DNA of 64,000 nucleotides. Origin: Vanilla planifolia. Lineage: Eukaryota; Streptophyta; Magnoliopsida; Asparagales; Orchidaceae. A model generated the notes under the pieces. That model made no database searches. It was not told the DNA's origin and saw only the letters and a program-made list of their open reading frames with translations. The DNA lies in NCBI GenBank assembly GCA_023846275.1, contig JAIUJO010000292.1, positions 124,001 through 188,000 on the forward strand, written 5' to 3'. The translations under genes were made by a program, and so were the position numbers. Numbering within the stretch: position 1 is the first letter of the stretch; every line of letters begins with the position of its first letter. This document shows positions 37,780-50,169 of the stretch, one piece after another.

Positions 37780-37885
37780 TAATGCCAAGACGAATTGCAA
37801 ATGGGTTCCATAAGATTCTTTTGAGAGTCTTTATATACACAAAATGGGCATTTGTCTATAAATTCGAGTTCAACTTCCTCAAGTT
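37780..37885 (-). pseudogene. LINE C-terminal zinc-binding region (zf-RVT-like)
   Basis: Minus frame ELEFIDKCPFCVYKDSQKN followed by a cysteine in PICNS and a histidine. It resembles the plant LINE zf-RVT pattern, C-x-x-C followed at a distance by H-x-x-x-x-C. It lies about 0.6-0.8 kb after the RT blocks, as expected. The exact ligand set is not conserved, so the call is tentative. Confidence 0.4.
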
Positions 37886-38399
37886 GTTATCGAAAGGAAA
37901 TTAGTTATTTAAGGGTCCCTACATTATTTTTTGTGACTTTTGGATAAGGTACTTAATCACCTATATTCTTATCTTATCCGAAATTGATAGTGAATTTATC
38001 ATCCTTAGCAACTGTGTAGTAATTTTTTCCATCCTTATCTATTTTGTTCTAAGAATTGCAAAATACAAAAAAAAGAGAATGGTTCTCTTTTTTTGATTCC
38101 AAGTCATTGAGCATGCTCCATAACATTTTGTATTAAGGAAATTACATCTCATGTATCTAAAACAAATAATGTTTGAGGTGTAGACCTTCTAAAAAGCTTT
38201 ATATTATATGCATCATTAAAATCCTCTACTTTCTTAACCAAAAATCCATACATTTCATAGGGGAAGCTAATCTTGTTCCAGCTAGCCAAATGGTGCTTTC
38301 TCTCCATATCATTATCACACAAAAAGAAATCATTTACTACACTTCTAAAAAATTAATGATGTTATTAAAAAGATAAAATGTCAATAGATTGTGAAGTGT

Positions 38400-39470
38400 T
38401 ATTATTTAGAGGACATGACTAACATGCAATACCTCCAATTTAGAGTTATTTTCTTTAGCATGTTTTGTCAATCTATTGTTTGAAGTGGACCACTTATCTC
38501 CTATCTTTAAGTAATGTGCTTTTGAGTTGTGGAATTGGAAGGTCGTATCTTTTTGAGATGAGGAGCTCCTTGTCAGTGTTCTCTTACTTGTGTTTCATGT
38601 TTGTACATGTAATAAAGAAGATCCTTTGCACATTAATCTATAAACTTGATGTGCCTTAGAGATCAAAGAGAAATAACTTGATATTTTTGTTTGAGCATTT
38701 GTCATCTCTTGTGAAGACAATATGGTAATCTACAAAGTAGAAATGGGACTTTGGTTCACAACCACTTTAAGTGGCCTAGTGATTCACTTTACATTGTATA
38801 TGTAGATTGTCTAAACTTCTTCTATGTGCTTTAGCTATAGTGTGTAGAAGAAATGGGGATAGTGGGTTACCATGCCTTAGCTAATGGTTGAGTTAGATGG
38901 AACTATTTCATTTTCTATTAATAATGACTATTTACAGGTTTATATTATAGATAAGCATGAATGGGTTAATAAATTAACTTTTGAAGTTAAACTTGTGCAG
39001 CACTTTTTTTCCTCACAGTATATTATTGAACACATTCCTAATGTCTACCTTAATAATAGAGCTATTGGCTTCGATCTTCTTATCTAAATCATTAGTTTGC
39101 TCTTATGAAACTGTGGTTGCTTATGTAGGTAAGATATTTTTAATGATTCCCCCTTTGAGATGGTGGGTAAGAAACACTAAAGACTAACTACCAATAACTT
39201 AGTGTATTTTTGAGAAACTATACATCCAATTGTCATAAATTCTTTGAAAGATGTATTGTAATCAACCTTCAGAAGAAAAATGAAACTAGCAGTACTAAAT
39301 TTTTTAATTGATGGGCTTCCGACAAGAAAATCATTGATAGTATCATAAATGTCATTTTAAAATATGGACCAACAATGTTTGTAAAATAAAACATAAAACC
39401 CATCTAATTTGTAAGTACCTAAAGAATCCATAAAAAATAATTTATTGTATTTTCTCCTTATTAACTAGCT
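38400..39470 (-). pseudogene. LINE reverse transcriptase remnant
   Basis: Reading minus, LDGFYVLFYKHCWSIF (39,361-39,410) matches P-D-G-F-x-A-x-F-Y-Q-x-C-W. FLLKVDYNTSFKEFMTIGCI (39,220-39,285) matches L-I-P-K-x-x-x-x-x-x-x-x-D-F-R-P-I-S-L. IIKVDIRNVFNNI (39,015-39,058) matches the first catalytic-aspartate block K-x-D-x-x-K-A-F-D-x-V. LRHGNPLSP (38,855-38,885) matches L-R-Q-G-D-P-L-S-P. FYFVDYHIVF (38,712-38,745) is the active-site F-A-D-D block, now F-V-D-Y, losing the second aspartate. DLPIPQL with LLKDRR follows near 38,490-38,550. The spacing between blocks is right for an L1 RT. Confidence 0.85.
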
Positions 39471-40599
39471 GAATTAGCATCATATTACTTTTTAGTTAAT
39501 CTAAGAATCATAAAGAAATTCGATTTTCTTAGCAACGAATAATGAGATATTATGTAATCCACAAAATTTTTGGCAATTAAATCCTTCTCTATGACCCAAC
39601 TAACACTTCGATCCTTAAGTCTTTATATATTACCCTTCATTTGCTTATTATTGAACACAATGTAGAAAACATTTGCATCTTTATGACCATTCTTATGCCA
39701 CATAGTACTTATCCTTTAGTTCTTACACATCTGATGTAGTAGCATCTTTTACATCATGTAGAAGTTCAACATGAAGATGTATTTGTTATATTCGTACTTG
39801 GAGCCCAATGAGGATGGGCCACTATAGCACTCATTAGTATTTGCTATCATTATCATTGTGCTAACCAATTATACTAGACCCTCATTTATTGCATTTTCAA
39901 TTTATTTTAGTTAGCGCATCAATTTATTGGTATCTATAATTCAGTTTAAGTTATTTAAAGAATAATTAAAATTTTTTAGAGATTTTCATCTATATATTCA
40001 GTATAAGCCTTCCCTTCAACCATCTCACTAATTTGTTAGTATGAAATTTCCTTAAATATTCATAGAAATAAGTCATAAAATTTAGTTTTCAGGTATTTTT
40101 GCTATCATCCACCTTTTATAGCCATCGTTAACACCACCATCAGTGTTGTCTCATCAACTTGTGCTAACTCTTTGATCTGCATTGAACACAAAGCAATCTT
40201 AGTGTGTCAATGCTTCTCTACCATTGCTACTCCTTGAAATTATAACATAAAATGATGCACCAATCGACCCGTGTTGCATTGTGCTTCAGCCACATTGAGA
40301 ACAAAGTATAATAATTAATTTTGTAGCACTATAAGTATTTTTTTTAGTTTTTTTTGAAGAATTTTAGGTTTTTATTTTGTAATTTTTTGTGGCATTCAAA
40401 AGTCTAAGATAACCTCCAGAATTCCAAAAAGGAATCCCTTAATATTCTCAAATGTCTTCTCCATATATCTCCTCTATTTTAATAACCATGTTTAGTTCAA
40501 ACTAACATTTGTTATTTCTAACCTTGATAATTCAACTATAACTCTTTGAAATTATTTACCTTCTCTATAAAATGCTATTCTTCTTCTTTAATCTTCAAA

Positions 40600-41070
40600 A
40601 ATATATGACCAAATTATGTTTTACTCCATTTTCTAAGATGGGCTTTAGCTCTCTTTAACTTGTAAGCTAGGGCCTTCCATTAGAAGCTAGCAATCAAAAG
40701 ACACCAATGCTATGTAACAATTGGAGAGAATTCTATGCTTCCAATCCAAGTACTTTGGAATCTAAGATGTTTAGGTTTAATTATTGATGGAGAAATGATA
40801 AATAAAAATGATTTATATAACAAGAACTTGTTCATATGCTGAGCCACGATGTTGGGAAGACTTTGAGAAAATCGCAATTCAATGGGGATCTACCCACAAG
40901 AGTAACCTTTATAATTTTTGTCCTTAACAAAGACATCTGAGTGTCCTTTCCATTCACTGAAAACAACTAGCCTTTATCATCACTCTTAAATACCTCCGAA
41001 GATCTATTCTATTATTAAAAGAGTTGGTGGCATACACAAAATGGTAAAATAACACATCATTTACATATCA
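40600..41070 (-). pseudogene. LINE endonuclease and linker remnant
   Basis: HFVYATNSFNNRIDLRRYL (about 40,990-41,060, minus) fits the AP-endonuclease-like strand V-Y-A-x-N-x-x-x-x-R-x-x-L-W-x-x-L seen in plant LINEs. Later YKLKRAKAHLRKWSK and GHIFLKIKEE (40,590-40,680) match the linker helix before RT (L-K-x-L-K-x-x-L-R-x-W-N-K-x-x-F-G-N-I). The G-D-F-N catalytic block between them is not convincing. The endonuclease would nick target DNA to prime reverse transcription; this copy cannot. Confidence 0.6.
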
Positions 41071-41827
41071 CCATGTCAAAAAAATATTCTTAATTTTATA
41101 TTTTTTGCATTGTAAGCATTCTAACTTAAACACCTATACTTGGTTAGAACTATTGCTTCACAATAGTGAAAATTTAGTCTATTACAAAGAATGTCCATTT
41201 GCCTATTACTTGCAAAGCATTCCATCATCAAAATTAACTTACTTTTTTTAATCTATTCATGTTATTAAGCATCAAGCTACTATAGAACTAACTACATTAC
41301 TTTTGTTGAATAGTAGGACATTATCAATTACATTATATAGTGCTTATATTTTGAGATTCTTGAAAGCTTTTTCTAGTCATTTTTAGGTAAATTATTTTTT
41401 TGACAGTCCATTTAGTGACTTTTCTTATTGATTTGCTGCTATTAACCACTAGGAAGCTATTCGAGTCTATCCTAAAGAGCTTGAGAGTTTTTGCTTTTTC
41501 CTAAAGATTTTTATTTTAGCATTCGAGAGATTGAATGTATACTTGATGTTTAAGCTACATGTCCTTCCTAAGTTTCAAATTAGATTGTTATTTTTTACTG
41601 TTCATTTACAATTGCTAATTTCAATTGAACATGCAGAGACTTAATAAATGATTGATAGTGTAATTATGTTTTTTATTGAGTTGATGTTATGTGATGTAGT
41701 GGGTTGCTGAAGTTATTTTCTAGATTGACGGCTACCAAAATTTGAAGTTTCACATTGCTTATTACTTCACTAATTAGAATTGTCCCATCTTCTTCATTTC
41801 TTACATATAATAATTTAGAACTTTTCT

Positions 41828-42420
41828 ACTTTCTTGCACTGGACCATTGAGAATCCTTGTTTACTTTTCCTTTAATAGTATTTTGGAAAATTTTCATTAC
41901 TTAAATTTTTCCTATAATCCATTTTCACACCCTATCTTTTTAGAGATTCTAATACATGAAGGAAGGCTTTAGCAAGATTGACCAAAATGAAGACTACTAT
42001 CCCATAGGGCTTTGTTAAATTTATTATCATAGCATTACATTTAATGACTTACTAACTATTTACATGATTGAGAGTAGAGCCTACTTATTGACCAAGTTGA
42101 TTGGATGGTGCTCTAATGTGATGCACAACAGTGCTTACAAAGATTTAATATTGTACCAAAAATTTGGAACCATTTGAGGATCCTTATTGTACAACCAAAA
42201 TCAAATGTTTTCTAATTCTAGTGAAAATCTTACGAGCACATGCTTACATCTTCATGATAGATTCAAAGATGACAATTGTTATGAATTCGTATTCTTTAAA
42301 ATTCCATGTTGGGTCATCCAATTGGAGATGTTACATATTAGAGTTAGTTTGATGGGAGCAACCTTTCTAGAGACATCATCGTCATCAAACATGACCTTTT
42401 GTTCAATCATTTAAAACAAA
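41828..42420 (-). pseudogene. LINE first domain (DUF4283-like) and zinc knuckle remnant
   Basis: Reading minus, KHVLVRFSLELEN (42,205-42,250) matches the DUF4283 strand R-H-V-L-I-R-F-x-x-x-E-D. A segment with ALLSIM then IVSKSLN (about 42,040-42,085) matches the A-L-x-x-I-A-S-x-I-G-K-P-L block, and VVFILVNLAKAF (about 41,975-42,010) matches A-R-V-C-V-E-I-D-L-x-K. Then FPKYY, KQGFSMVQCKK (41,828-41,890) is a CCHC knuckle with the first cysteine read as Y and the histidine as F. The domain is the RNA-binding part of plant LINE proteins. Frame changes and stops abolish it. Confidence 0.65.
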
Positions 42421-42449
42421 ATTAACACTATCATGATTAGTGAGGATAA

Positions 42450-45400
42450 AAAACTTTCCCATATTTAACATAAACAAAGGTTATGAGGCTAATGCAGACC
42501 TGAGATATACCCAATGAGGGAGAGGTGCATACTTACAAGAAAACTATTCCTAGAATAATGTTGGAAGTTTCATAATGCTAACAAAAACATGAAAAATGCT
42601 ATCACCCCACTATCACTTTAATGTTTGTTTGTGAAGCTCTTTTGAAACTTCTACCAAAATGAACCATTTTATGTTTTTAAAAATCTAGAATTCAAAAAAT
42701 AATGCAATTAATTCTTATGAATGATTAATTCCAATTTTTATTAAGTAAAAAGTTTTGCTCAAAATTATTCTTTTTCCTTATTTATTAATTAAGCTTTCCA
42801 CATATCCTCCATGTTATTTATACTTCATTTCCAATATCAACTTGTTTTGCGTGCACCTTGCTATGTTTTTTCCATTTAATTTACTCATTGTAGTTCATTT
42901 GAGTTTTGTGCATTCATCTTAAGCAAATGAGCTCCCTTCAATAAGTCAAAACTAGTCCAATAAGGGAGTGGGTGAATAGAATACATCCAAATAATACAAA
43001 ATGATGTGAAGTTAATTAAATCTTCAAAATATACGAAACATAATTAAAAGATATCTCACAAAATTTAAGTATTTATAATGTTTTGTTGAAAGAGAAAACT
43101 AATAAGAAAATAAATAGCCAATAAAGAGTATTTAACATCTTTAAGATCTATCTTAAAATAACGCCAAACCATCGTTGAAGATTGAAAATAAAAAACAATG
43201 AAAAATAGAATATAATTTGAATTTGTGGCAAAAAAAAATTAAATTAATTACCAAAATCGAAATACAATTAAATATAAGTTCCTAAAAACTACATGCCTCA
43301 TATGGTAAATGAAATATTTTTAATCATTTAATCACGAAAACATGTTTTTTTTAGAAATATCAAAATTATTAAGGTATTAAAATAGTCTTAAAAGACTAAT
43401 AGAACACGGATTATATATTAATAGAGTTCTTTTAATGACACAATGATAAAAATGTTTTTGTGAAAATGTCACACTTTTTAAAAATTAATTATAGTTGAAA
43501 CCATAGTTGATATTGCAAATATTTTAACTAAAAGTTACAATAATAATTTAAACTTATTAAATGAACTAAAATGCATAGTATGGTCTACAAATGTATAAAT
43601 TATAGAAATACTAACATAGTAAAAAACTTGTGAAGTCAAGTTTCTAATAGGTTAGTCTACAAAAAGTATTTTCAAAAACATAAAATTTTCAAAACAAAGA
43701 CTTCTAGCAGAAATAAAAAATTATAGTAAAAAAAATATTAATTAAGTGATAAAATATTAAACTATTGAAAGATATGAATTGATAATTTAATGAAAAAAAT
43801 CTATGATTAATTAAAAAGTAATAAAATATAAAATGTCATCTTGTTAATGACTTATTAGAATTTTTAACTGTATTTCTACTTGAAGTCAATGAAAAGTAGT
43901 TTTAATAACATAAGCTTGATAAAATCATTTGCTTTAATAGAATAAGTGGAATAACAAAATAAGATAAAGATAGATCATCAACATAAAAAAATTGAACTAT
44001 AAGAATGATGATTAATACATAGCGAATTTCAACATAAAAGTGAACTAATGTAATGACTTTACTAAAAGAAACGTAAAAGTCAGAACGTAGAATAGTTCAA
44101 TACTAAAGTGGAGGTACATTTAAAAAGGGACAGAATATTTACAAATTATGAAATAATTTAAACATCAAAATATTAAAAATAGTGAAAAGTATTAAAAAAA
44201 TTTATTGATTAATTATCTAAATATGTCAAATAATTGAAACTTTTAAAAAAAAAATGTACATAACAATAATAAACAAAAATAATAATAGAAACTTAATAAT
44301 AATCTGTAAGATACCAAAAGTATGTTCATTTATAAATCTTATTTGTGATACCACTTACTCAAACATTCATGTTAAAATGTATTCTAAAACGACAAAAAAT
44401 TCAAAGTAAAGAAATCTTAAATTATTCCATCCAACTTGTAATTGTCAATAATTTTAACATTTCAATATATAAATGTGTTAATTAAAATTAGAACAAAACT
44501 TTTACAACAAATTTAATGAAATATATATAAATTTCTAATTTTCTGAATCATTTACATAATTAAAAAAAATTTAAAATAAAAATCTATTGAAGGAACATAA
44601 ACATAGTTCTTATCATGTTATTTTGAGAATCTTGAAAACGTTGCCTATAGAATAGTTATACAAATTATTCATTATAAACAAAAAAAGTATTACCATTATC
44701 TAAAATAAAATATTGTAACCCTAAAAAAATAAAAAAATATGTTGATGAAAAGGTTTGACTTTGAGATACAAAGAGGGTTCAATTGGACAATAGTTTTAAC
44801 AACAAAATATTTACATATTTCTTTTTTGAACTTCTTACAAAATTGAATGTCAATATTTCTTAGATTTAAAAGTTATGTATGAATTCTTGATTTGTTAGTA
44901 AAATTTCTTATGTAAGAATAATGCAATAAGAGAGTTTCGTAAGTTTAAAATTTTGTAGTGGTTCAATTTAACTTAAACTTATATACACCAAAGAGTACTA
45001 TTTGAGAAATTTTAAGAAATTTATACACCTTCTTCATAACATACCATATGAATCACAATGGTTATGCAATTCAATGTAGTGATAGTGATATGATATTATT
45101 TTATGGCCAATGTAGTTAGTTCAAAAGAATTTTAGTATACCATACAAATTCAATGATTTTCTGATTGTAAGTAAAAGTGTGTTGATAATAGTGTCCAATA
45201 AAAAATTACCATAACATACAAATATCTTTGTTTTATAAAAGTTTTTTGAAATGATGTGATTGTATAATCTAAAATAATATTTTCATATTCTTTTATTTTA
45301 AATAATTAACCTAATTAGGTGAAGAACATCACCAATATACAATTTATAATTTTCGTTATAACATTTCATATTATGTAGTAGTGATATACAATACTTTCAA

Positions 45401-45990
45401 AAGTTTAGTTGTAGTTTGAGTGACTTTATTATAATGTATAAATAAACTATATCATATGATTTCTTTGAGTTTTTTTATAATTATTTTTTTGTTTACTTCT
45501 CCTAAATTGAATAGTTTGATATAGTTGATTAAATCTTAATAAGTATTTGTATCACCCAATTTCATTATGTCTCCTTGTTGGCCTACATCAAATAATTGGT
45601 CCTCAAATTATCTCTTTTCTGCAATAGCTAATCATATTGCACAAAACATGATAATGTAATACGTATGGTGATACAAAATTTTTCTTTTCAAATTTAAAAA
45701 TTCATACATAAATCTAATGTTGTTCAATTGAGCAATAAGTTTCGTTAATTTGCATGGGTAAAATCTCTAACTTAAAAGAAACTATTAGTTACTTAAGCAT
45801 ATAGAATTATTTTCCATTTTTATTCCACATGTGGCTACATCCTCATATTTAATAAATTGCCTTGTTCTTCTTGCATTGATCATCTTCCAAACATAGTTTA
45901 CCTATCATATAACGAAGCAAATCAAGAATGATCAAATATTATCTACTTAATTTGTTATTATCATGAAAATATGTCAGAGTATTGCACATG
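42450..45990. other. Unassigned AT-rich sequence; may include copia 2 LTR at right
   Basis: No coding motif was recognised. By position the 3' LTR of the copia element at 45,995-48,850 should occupy part of about 44,800-45,995, but without its partner LTR in the window this cannot be tested. The 42,450-44,750 part is featureless and A-rich. Confidence 0.35.
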
Positions 45991-46219
45991 AGACTAATAA
46001 CCTCTTCTTTTTCTATGATAATTTACCATCTAAGCTTAAGATAATTCAATTAAATGTCATGTAAGAAATCATTTGCTTGATATTATCAAGTAAAGTAAGA
46101 TTTGTAAGTAATAAATGCACATCGATGAGCTCTGCTTCACACAAGGAACTTCTCTTAAACCAAGCTCAATTTCTCCCACTTTGTCATTATAAAACATCTT
46201 CTAATGCTATAAAATAAAT

Positions 46220-47150
46220 CTTAACTAAGAAGCTTTGTTAAGATGTCGATTATTTGCATGTTGTTCACAATAATTAAAATGTCTGCCATAGTTCATTCGA
46301 TATGGTCTCTGATAACGTCATGCCTAACATGAATTTGTTTGGGCTCATAGTACTATATAGGAATTTGGGTTTGGCAAATGACACTCATATTGCCAAATTT
46401 TATGGGGAGTTTTTACAAATATAATCAAATTTTATCTAATCTAGTTTTTAACCAAAACTTTTGTACTAGAAATCCTCACAATGCTATGTATTATTCTTCA
46501 TTTGTTGCAAATGCATTAATTCCATAATTTTCTATTAGATCATTAGTTTAAGTGGTGTCCAAAAAATGATTAAATTCCTACAAGGTTTTTCTAATGCACC
46601 GTAGATCCTACATGATCTTTGTAGATGTATCCCATTAAATTATGAAAACGTAATTTTTGGATACCAAAACACTAACACCCTTGTTTCTATCATGTATTGA
46701 AAGGTTCCTTTTATTACTTCTAGATGGAAGTCCTTGCTGCTTTATGAAAATGATCAAAAAATTTTGTGCTAAAAACCATGATAGGTAACTTATAGTCAAA
46801 AAAAGAATGTCATCTCTTTGTATACAATGAAATCTATTTGTTTTTCTTTCTCATGTTTATTTAAACTATGTTTGGGACACTTGAAAGTCGAAATTTGTTT
46901 AAGGATGTCAAGATCTATCATTTCTGTCATCTCATTTATATACATTTATTTTACATACAATGATACCTTTATCATTCTGTTTAACATTCTTGCCTTAAAA
47001 ATAAGTAACCTCACTCATTATGTTCATCTCAAATCTTGAAAAAATAATCTTACTAAGTCGTTCACAAAATTTAAAGTTGGTTTATCCAAAAAATTTATCA
47101 TCCACATAATCTTGGCTTAGATGAAGTTCATAAGTGTAGTTCTTGATGAA
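46220..47150 (-). pseudogene. Copia 2 RT and RNase H remnant
   Basis: Reading minus, DYVDDKFFG (47,085-47,115) keeps the catalytic Y-V-D-D of copia RT. CERLSKIIFSRFEMNIMSEV and TYF follow, matching the C-x-x-F-x-x-x-M-x-x-E-F-E-M-S-x-M-G-E-L block. FWYPK (46,655-46,672) marks the RT-RNase H connection of Sirevirus-type elements (G-L-W-Y-P-K). An E-E-x-Y-I-A-L string (46,480-46,515) fits the E-A-E-Y block, HVRHDVIRDHIE (46,300-46,340) matches I-R-x-H-F-I-R-D-x-V, and QIIDILTKLL (46,228-46,262) matches Q-L-A-D-I-x-T-K-x-L. Several stops and frame changes occur. This is the only RT here with both active-site aspartates visible. Confidence 0.85.
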
Positions 47151-47229
47151 AAGTCTCATCAACATTCTAATCCTAAAATAGTTTTTTGTAGGATTCTACT
47201 ATGTTTATCATGTTAGGATCTTTGTTTCT

Positions 47230-48740
47230 ATTCCTATTTTGTTTTTCTAAAATTTTTCATGCCTTTTAAATCAAGCACATTTTTTATGCATAATCTCATC
47301 AAACATCATATGACTAGGTTCCATTAAAATTAAGAGTTTCTTCTTAAATAGCTTATATGTTTTCCAATTTAAAGAATACCATAAAGAGATGCCATCAACT
47401 ACATTGGTTTCTAATCTCCAACTCCTATCCTTCTCACTTATCTAATATTCTAAACCAAAAAATCTTAAGTTTTTTTGTTTGGGTTTCTTGTTATTGCAAA
47501 GTATGAAAACTATCTTATTCATAATTGAATTGATAATAAATCTATTTAAACATTGAGATAAATAGAATGTCTCACATCTTTAAAGCATTATGGCTTTCAG
47601 GTTCTATTTTACCAAAAGCAAAGTAAAAGTAGTTAACAATGCTTAAAGGGGAACAGTAACATCTTAGTTAGATTATATAGAGGAAGCCCAATTAACTATT
47701 TCGAAGGATAATTGAAAGATAAATGCTATATTCATAACAAATAGAAGGAATTTTTCTACATTAGCTGTTATTACATATTAACTGCAAAACGTTAATCCCC
47801 TGAACCAACATGATGTTGTCGGTAATACTAAAAACAAAATATTTGTAAGTAGAGAGGTTGAGTTAAACCTAAATAAAAATGGAATTCTTTACCAATAAAA
47901 TGCATATTTTTTCGATTAAGGCCACATTTTTTACAAAATAATAGGTTAAATATAAGTTAATAATGTGGCCACTATATGTTTTATTTTCTTTGTTTTGTTT
48001 TCCAATTTTACTTTTCAAAAATCCTCTATCTTCCAAATTTACCAAGTTTTTTTTATGCATAAGGTCATTAAACACTTCTTGAGTAGATTTCGTTACAAAT
48101 ATGGTTTTCGTATTAAATAGTTTATAGGTCTATGTATTTGAATAATATAGTGAAAAGATAGCCTCCAATAACTTTGTCTCTAATTTCCAATCCATATATT
48201 ACATACTAATGTAATGCGTTCATCCAAAAATGCCTAATGTTTCATGTTTGGGCATTGGTTATTGCAATGTACATGTAGTTTGTTATTCATAATTTGTTGG
48301 CTAACAAATCTGTTAGACTTTTACAAAATGGAATGGCTTGAATTATTATGACATTATGTTTTAAGACTTTATATCACTAAGCAAGTTGTAAAGTTAGATA
48401 CCAAAGTTTTATAGAGAGCATAATTGTATGGTATTTAACATAGAGGAAGCTTAATTATACTTTTAGATGCATAATTGAAAAATTTATTCTATCAATGACA
48501 AATATAAACATTACAATATTAGTCATTACGCCTTATTGACTTTAAGAAATTATTCTTTTAAAAAATCATGATGATCTATGGAAGATTAAAATTTAAATAT
48601 TTGTTAGTTGAGAGGTTAAGTTAAACATAAATAAAAATAAATTTCATTATCAAAAACTTTAAAATTTGCCAATAAGGCAACGTTTTTTGCAAAGACATAG
48701 GTGAAATGTATGTTCACAAAAAAGTAAGGCTTATGTGGTA
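47230..48740 (-). repeat. Direct duplication of a copia gag segment, period about 760 bp
   Basis: Unit 1 (47,230-47,985) and unit 2 (47,990-48,740) share the same ordered anchors: AATTTTACTTTTC-like and CTTCCAAAT strings, TAGTTTATAGGTC at 48,118 versus a related string near 47,350, TCTAATTTCCAA versus TCTAATCTCCAA, the TTTGGG-TTATTGCAA block, and GAGGTTAAGTTAAACATAAATAAAAA versus GAGGTTGAGTTAAACCTAAATAAAAA in pieces. Each unit ends in a CCHC-like motif on the minus strand: FCKKCGLNRKN at 47,905-47,941 and CLCKKRC at 48,663-48,700. The same segment recurs at 62,280-62,500, 63,000-63,620 and 63,684-64,000. Confidence 0.6.
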
Positions 48741-48849
48741 TGAATAAAGCTATTGTATTATATAACGATTCCAAACATATGTCATGTTTTTGAAAAGGGT
48801 CACATGATGCATTTGATATGCTAGTAATGTTTAACACCTCTTTCTAGGC

Positions 48850-50050
48850 TAAAAAAAGCCGATAAATGAAAAATATTTAAAACACTTAAGAATATGTTAG
48901 GGCTAGGAAAATTATATTTTTTTAGGGAACATGAATAAGAATTTTACTTTTAATTGATTTTCTTACAATAATAATTTTTAGTCTAACATAGAGATGACAC
49001 CTTGCATTGCATTATATAACATAATGTGTTAACTATCCCTATACTACTACAAAGAGACTATTGATACTCTTCCTGATATAAATGTGATTTTAAAAACCAT
49101 TATGGAGATCACCATCATCAAAACATGAAATAAAAAAGAATAGATTTACTCAAAGGAATTTTTAATAAAAAAATTATGAAAGTGAACTTTTGAGAAGAAG
49201 ATCATATATTTCTAAAGTTAAGTCAATGAAATGTAATATAGTGTTTGGAAACTAAGGACAAGTATGGACTAGGTAAATTTTACCTTTATAGATTTTTGAA
49301 ATAAATTGTTACATTATTTATAAGAAAGTTTTGTCACTACCATTGTTAATAGTACATCTTGTATTATGTTTTTTAAACATAATAACATTTTTTTGAAAGC
49401 TAGTTATATATGTAAATATGTTGAAAGCAACAAGATGTTGCATCCTAAATTATTTTATGATAAAACTCCAATGTCTTCTTGATATTGGAAATTACGAAAA
49501 TAACGAAGTAGAACATCTCATGGTTAATGTGCAATGTATAAGTTATACTAACTAGTAGCTACTTGGGAAGTAGAGGAAGAGATGCATTGGTGACATCCAA
49601 CAATTTTTGTATTTGAATATTTAAATTAAAAAATGGATAGAAATTTACAAAATATCTAAAAGAATTTATGATTTATTTATGATTGTTGAATAAATGTAAT
49701 GCATTTCAAAATTTATTTTAAACATCTTCAAATGAGATTTACTGAAGGAAATGTTTCAATAAAATATCAAAGACAACTATCTCATTGAACTAAAAAATGG
49801 CTGAGAAGTCCAATATTACAGAACAAATGAAATGGAATGCTAAAAAGTAATTCCACTTGAATCAAAAATGGATTTCATAAAAGCAATTACAAAATCTTAT
49901 TAAAATAACATCAAATTAATCATGATACCACTGTTATGGAAAAATAATAAAAGCACGAAATGATTTTAGAAACATATGAATTTTTTACTTAAATAAACAG
50001 CACATGAAGTAGTTTTTTTATCAAATTAGTCAAAAAGTTTTTGGAAGTCA
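48850..50050. other. No recognised feature
   Basis: AT-rich, moderately mixed sequence between copia 2 and the 335-bp repeat. I saw no protein motif, RNA gene or clear repeat. Confidence 0.4.
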
Positions 50051-50169
50051 TTTGTGACAGAATATGCAAGAAATAAAATTCTTTTGAAGGTTTTATCTCA
50101 AGCGATTTCTATCAAAAAAATATATGCACTAGATGTTGAGAATTATAAGAGGAATGCAACTAATAACAA

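Larger units (their letters stand above)
37380..42420 (-). mobile_element. Decayed plant L1-type LINE
   Basis: Five-kb minus-strand non-LTR element that can be followed almost end to end despite many stops. From high to low coordinates: DUF4283-like domain (42,420-41,930), CCHC knuckle (41,828-41,890), endonuclease trace (about 41,070-40,780), linker helix (40,600-40,690), RT (39,470-38,400) and C-terminal zinc-binding region (about 37,880-37,780). This is the standard order in plant L1 elements. Neither a poly-A tail nor a target-site duplication could be placed, so both ends are approximate. Confidence 0.8.
45995..48850 (-). mobile_element. Second decayed Ty1/copia element, internally rearranged
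   Basis: Minus-strand copia remnant. RT and RNase H run from about 47,150 to 46,220, with a possible polypurine tract near 45,998-46,015 (minus strand GAAAAAGAAGAGG before TTATTAG). Upstream, at 47,230-48,740, are two direct copies of a gag segment, each with a knuckle-like motif. The integrase is missing, so gag sequence lies next to RT. The same family forms the remnant at 62,280-64,000. The right boundary is placed where similarity between the gag copies runs out. Confidence 0.72.

Noticed and set aside
38884..39187. Two overlapping plus frames (67 and 68 codons)
   Set aside because: They are shadows of the LINE RT on the minus strand, which has recognisable catalytic blocks at exactly these positions.
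42164..42414. Two overlapping plus frames (62 and 75 codons)
   Set aside because: They lie opposite the DUF4283-like part of the LINE and have no recognisable motif.
47869..48075. 68-codon minus frame in the copia gag repeat
   Set aside because: It lies on the coding strand of the gag remnant but in a different frame from the knuckle (FCKKCG), so it is not the original reading frame.
48616..48837. 73-codon minus frame in the second gag copy
   Set aside because: Same reason: out of frame with the knuckle motif and not conserved between units.
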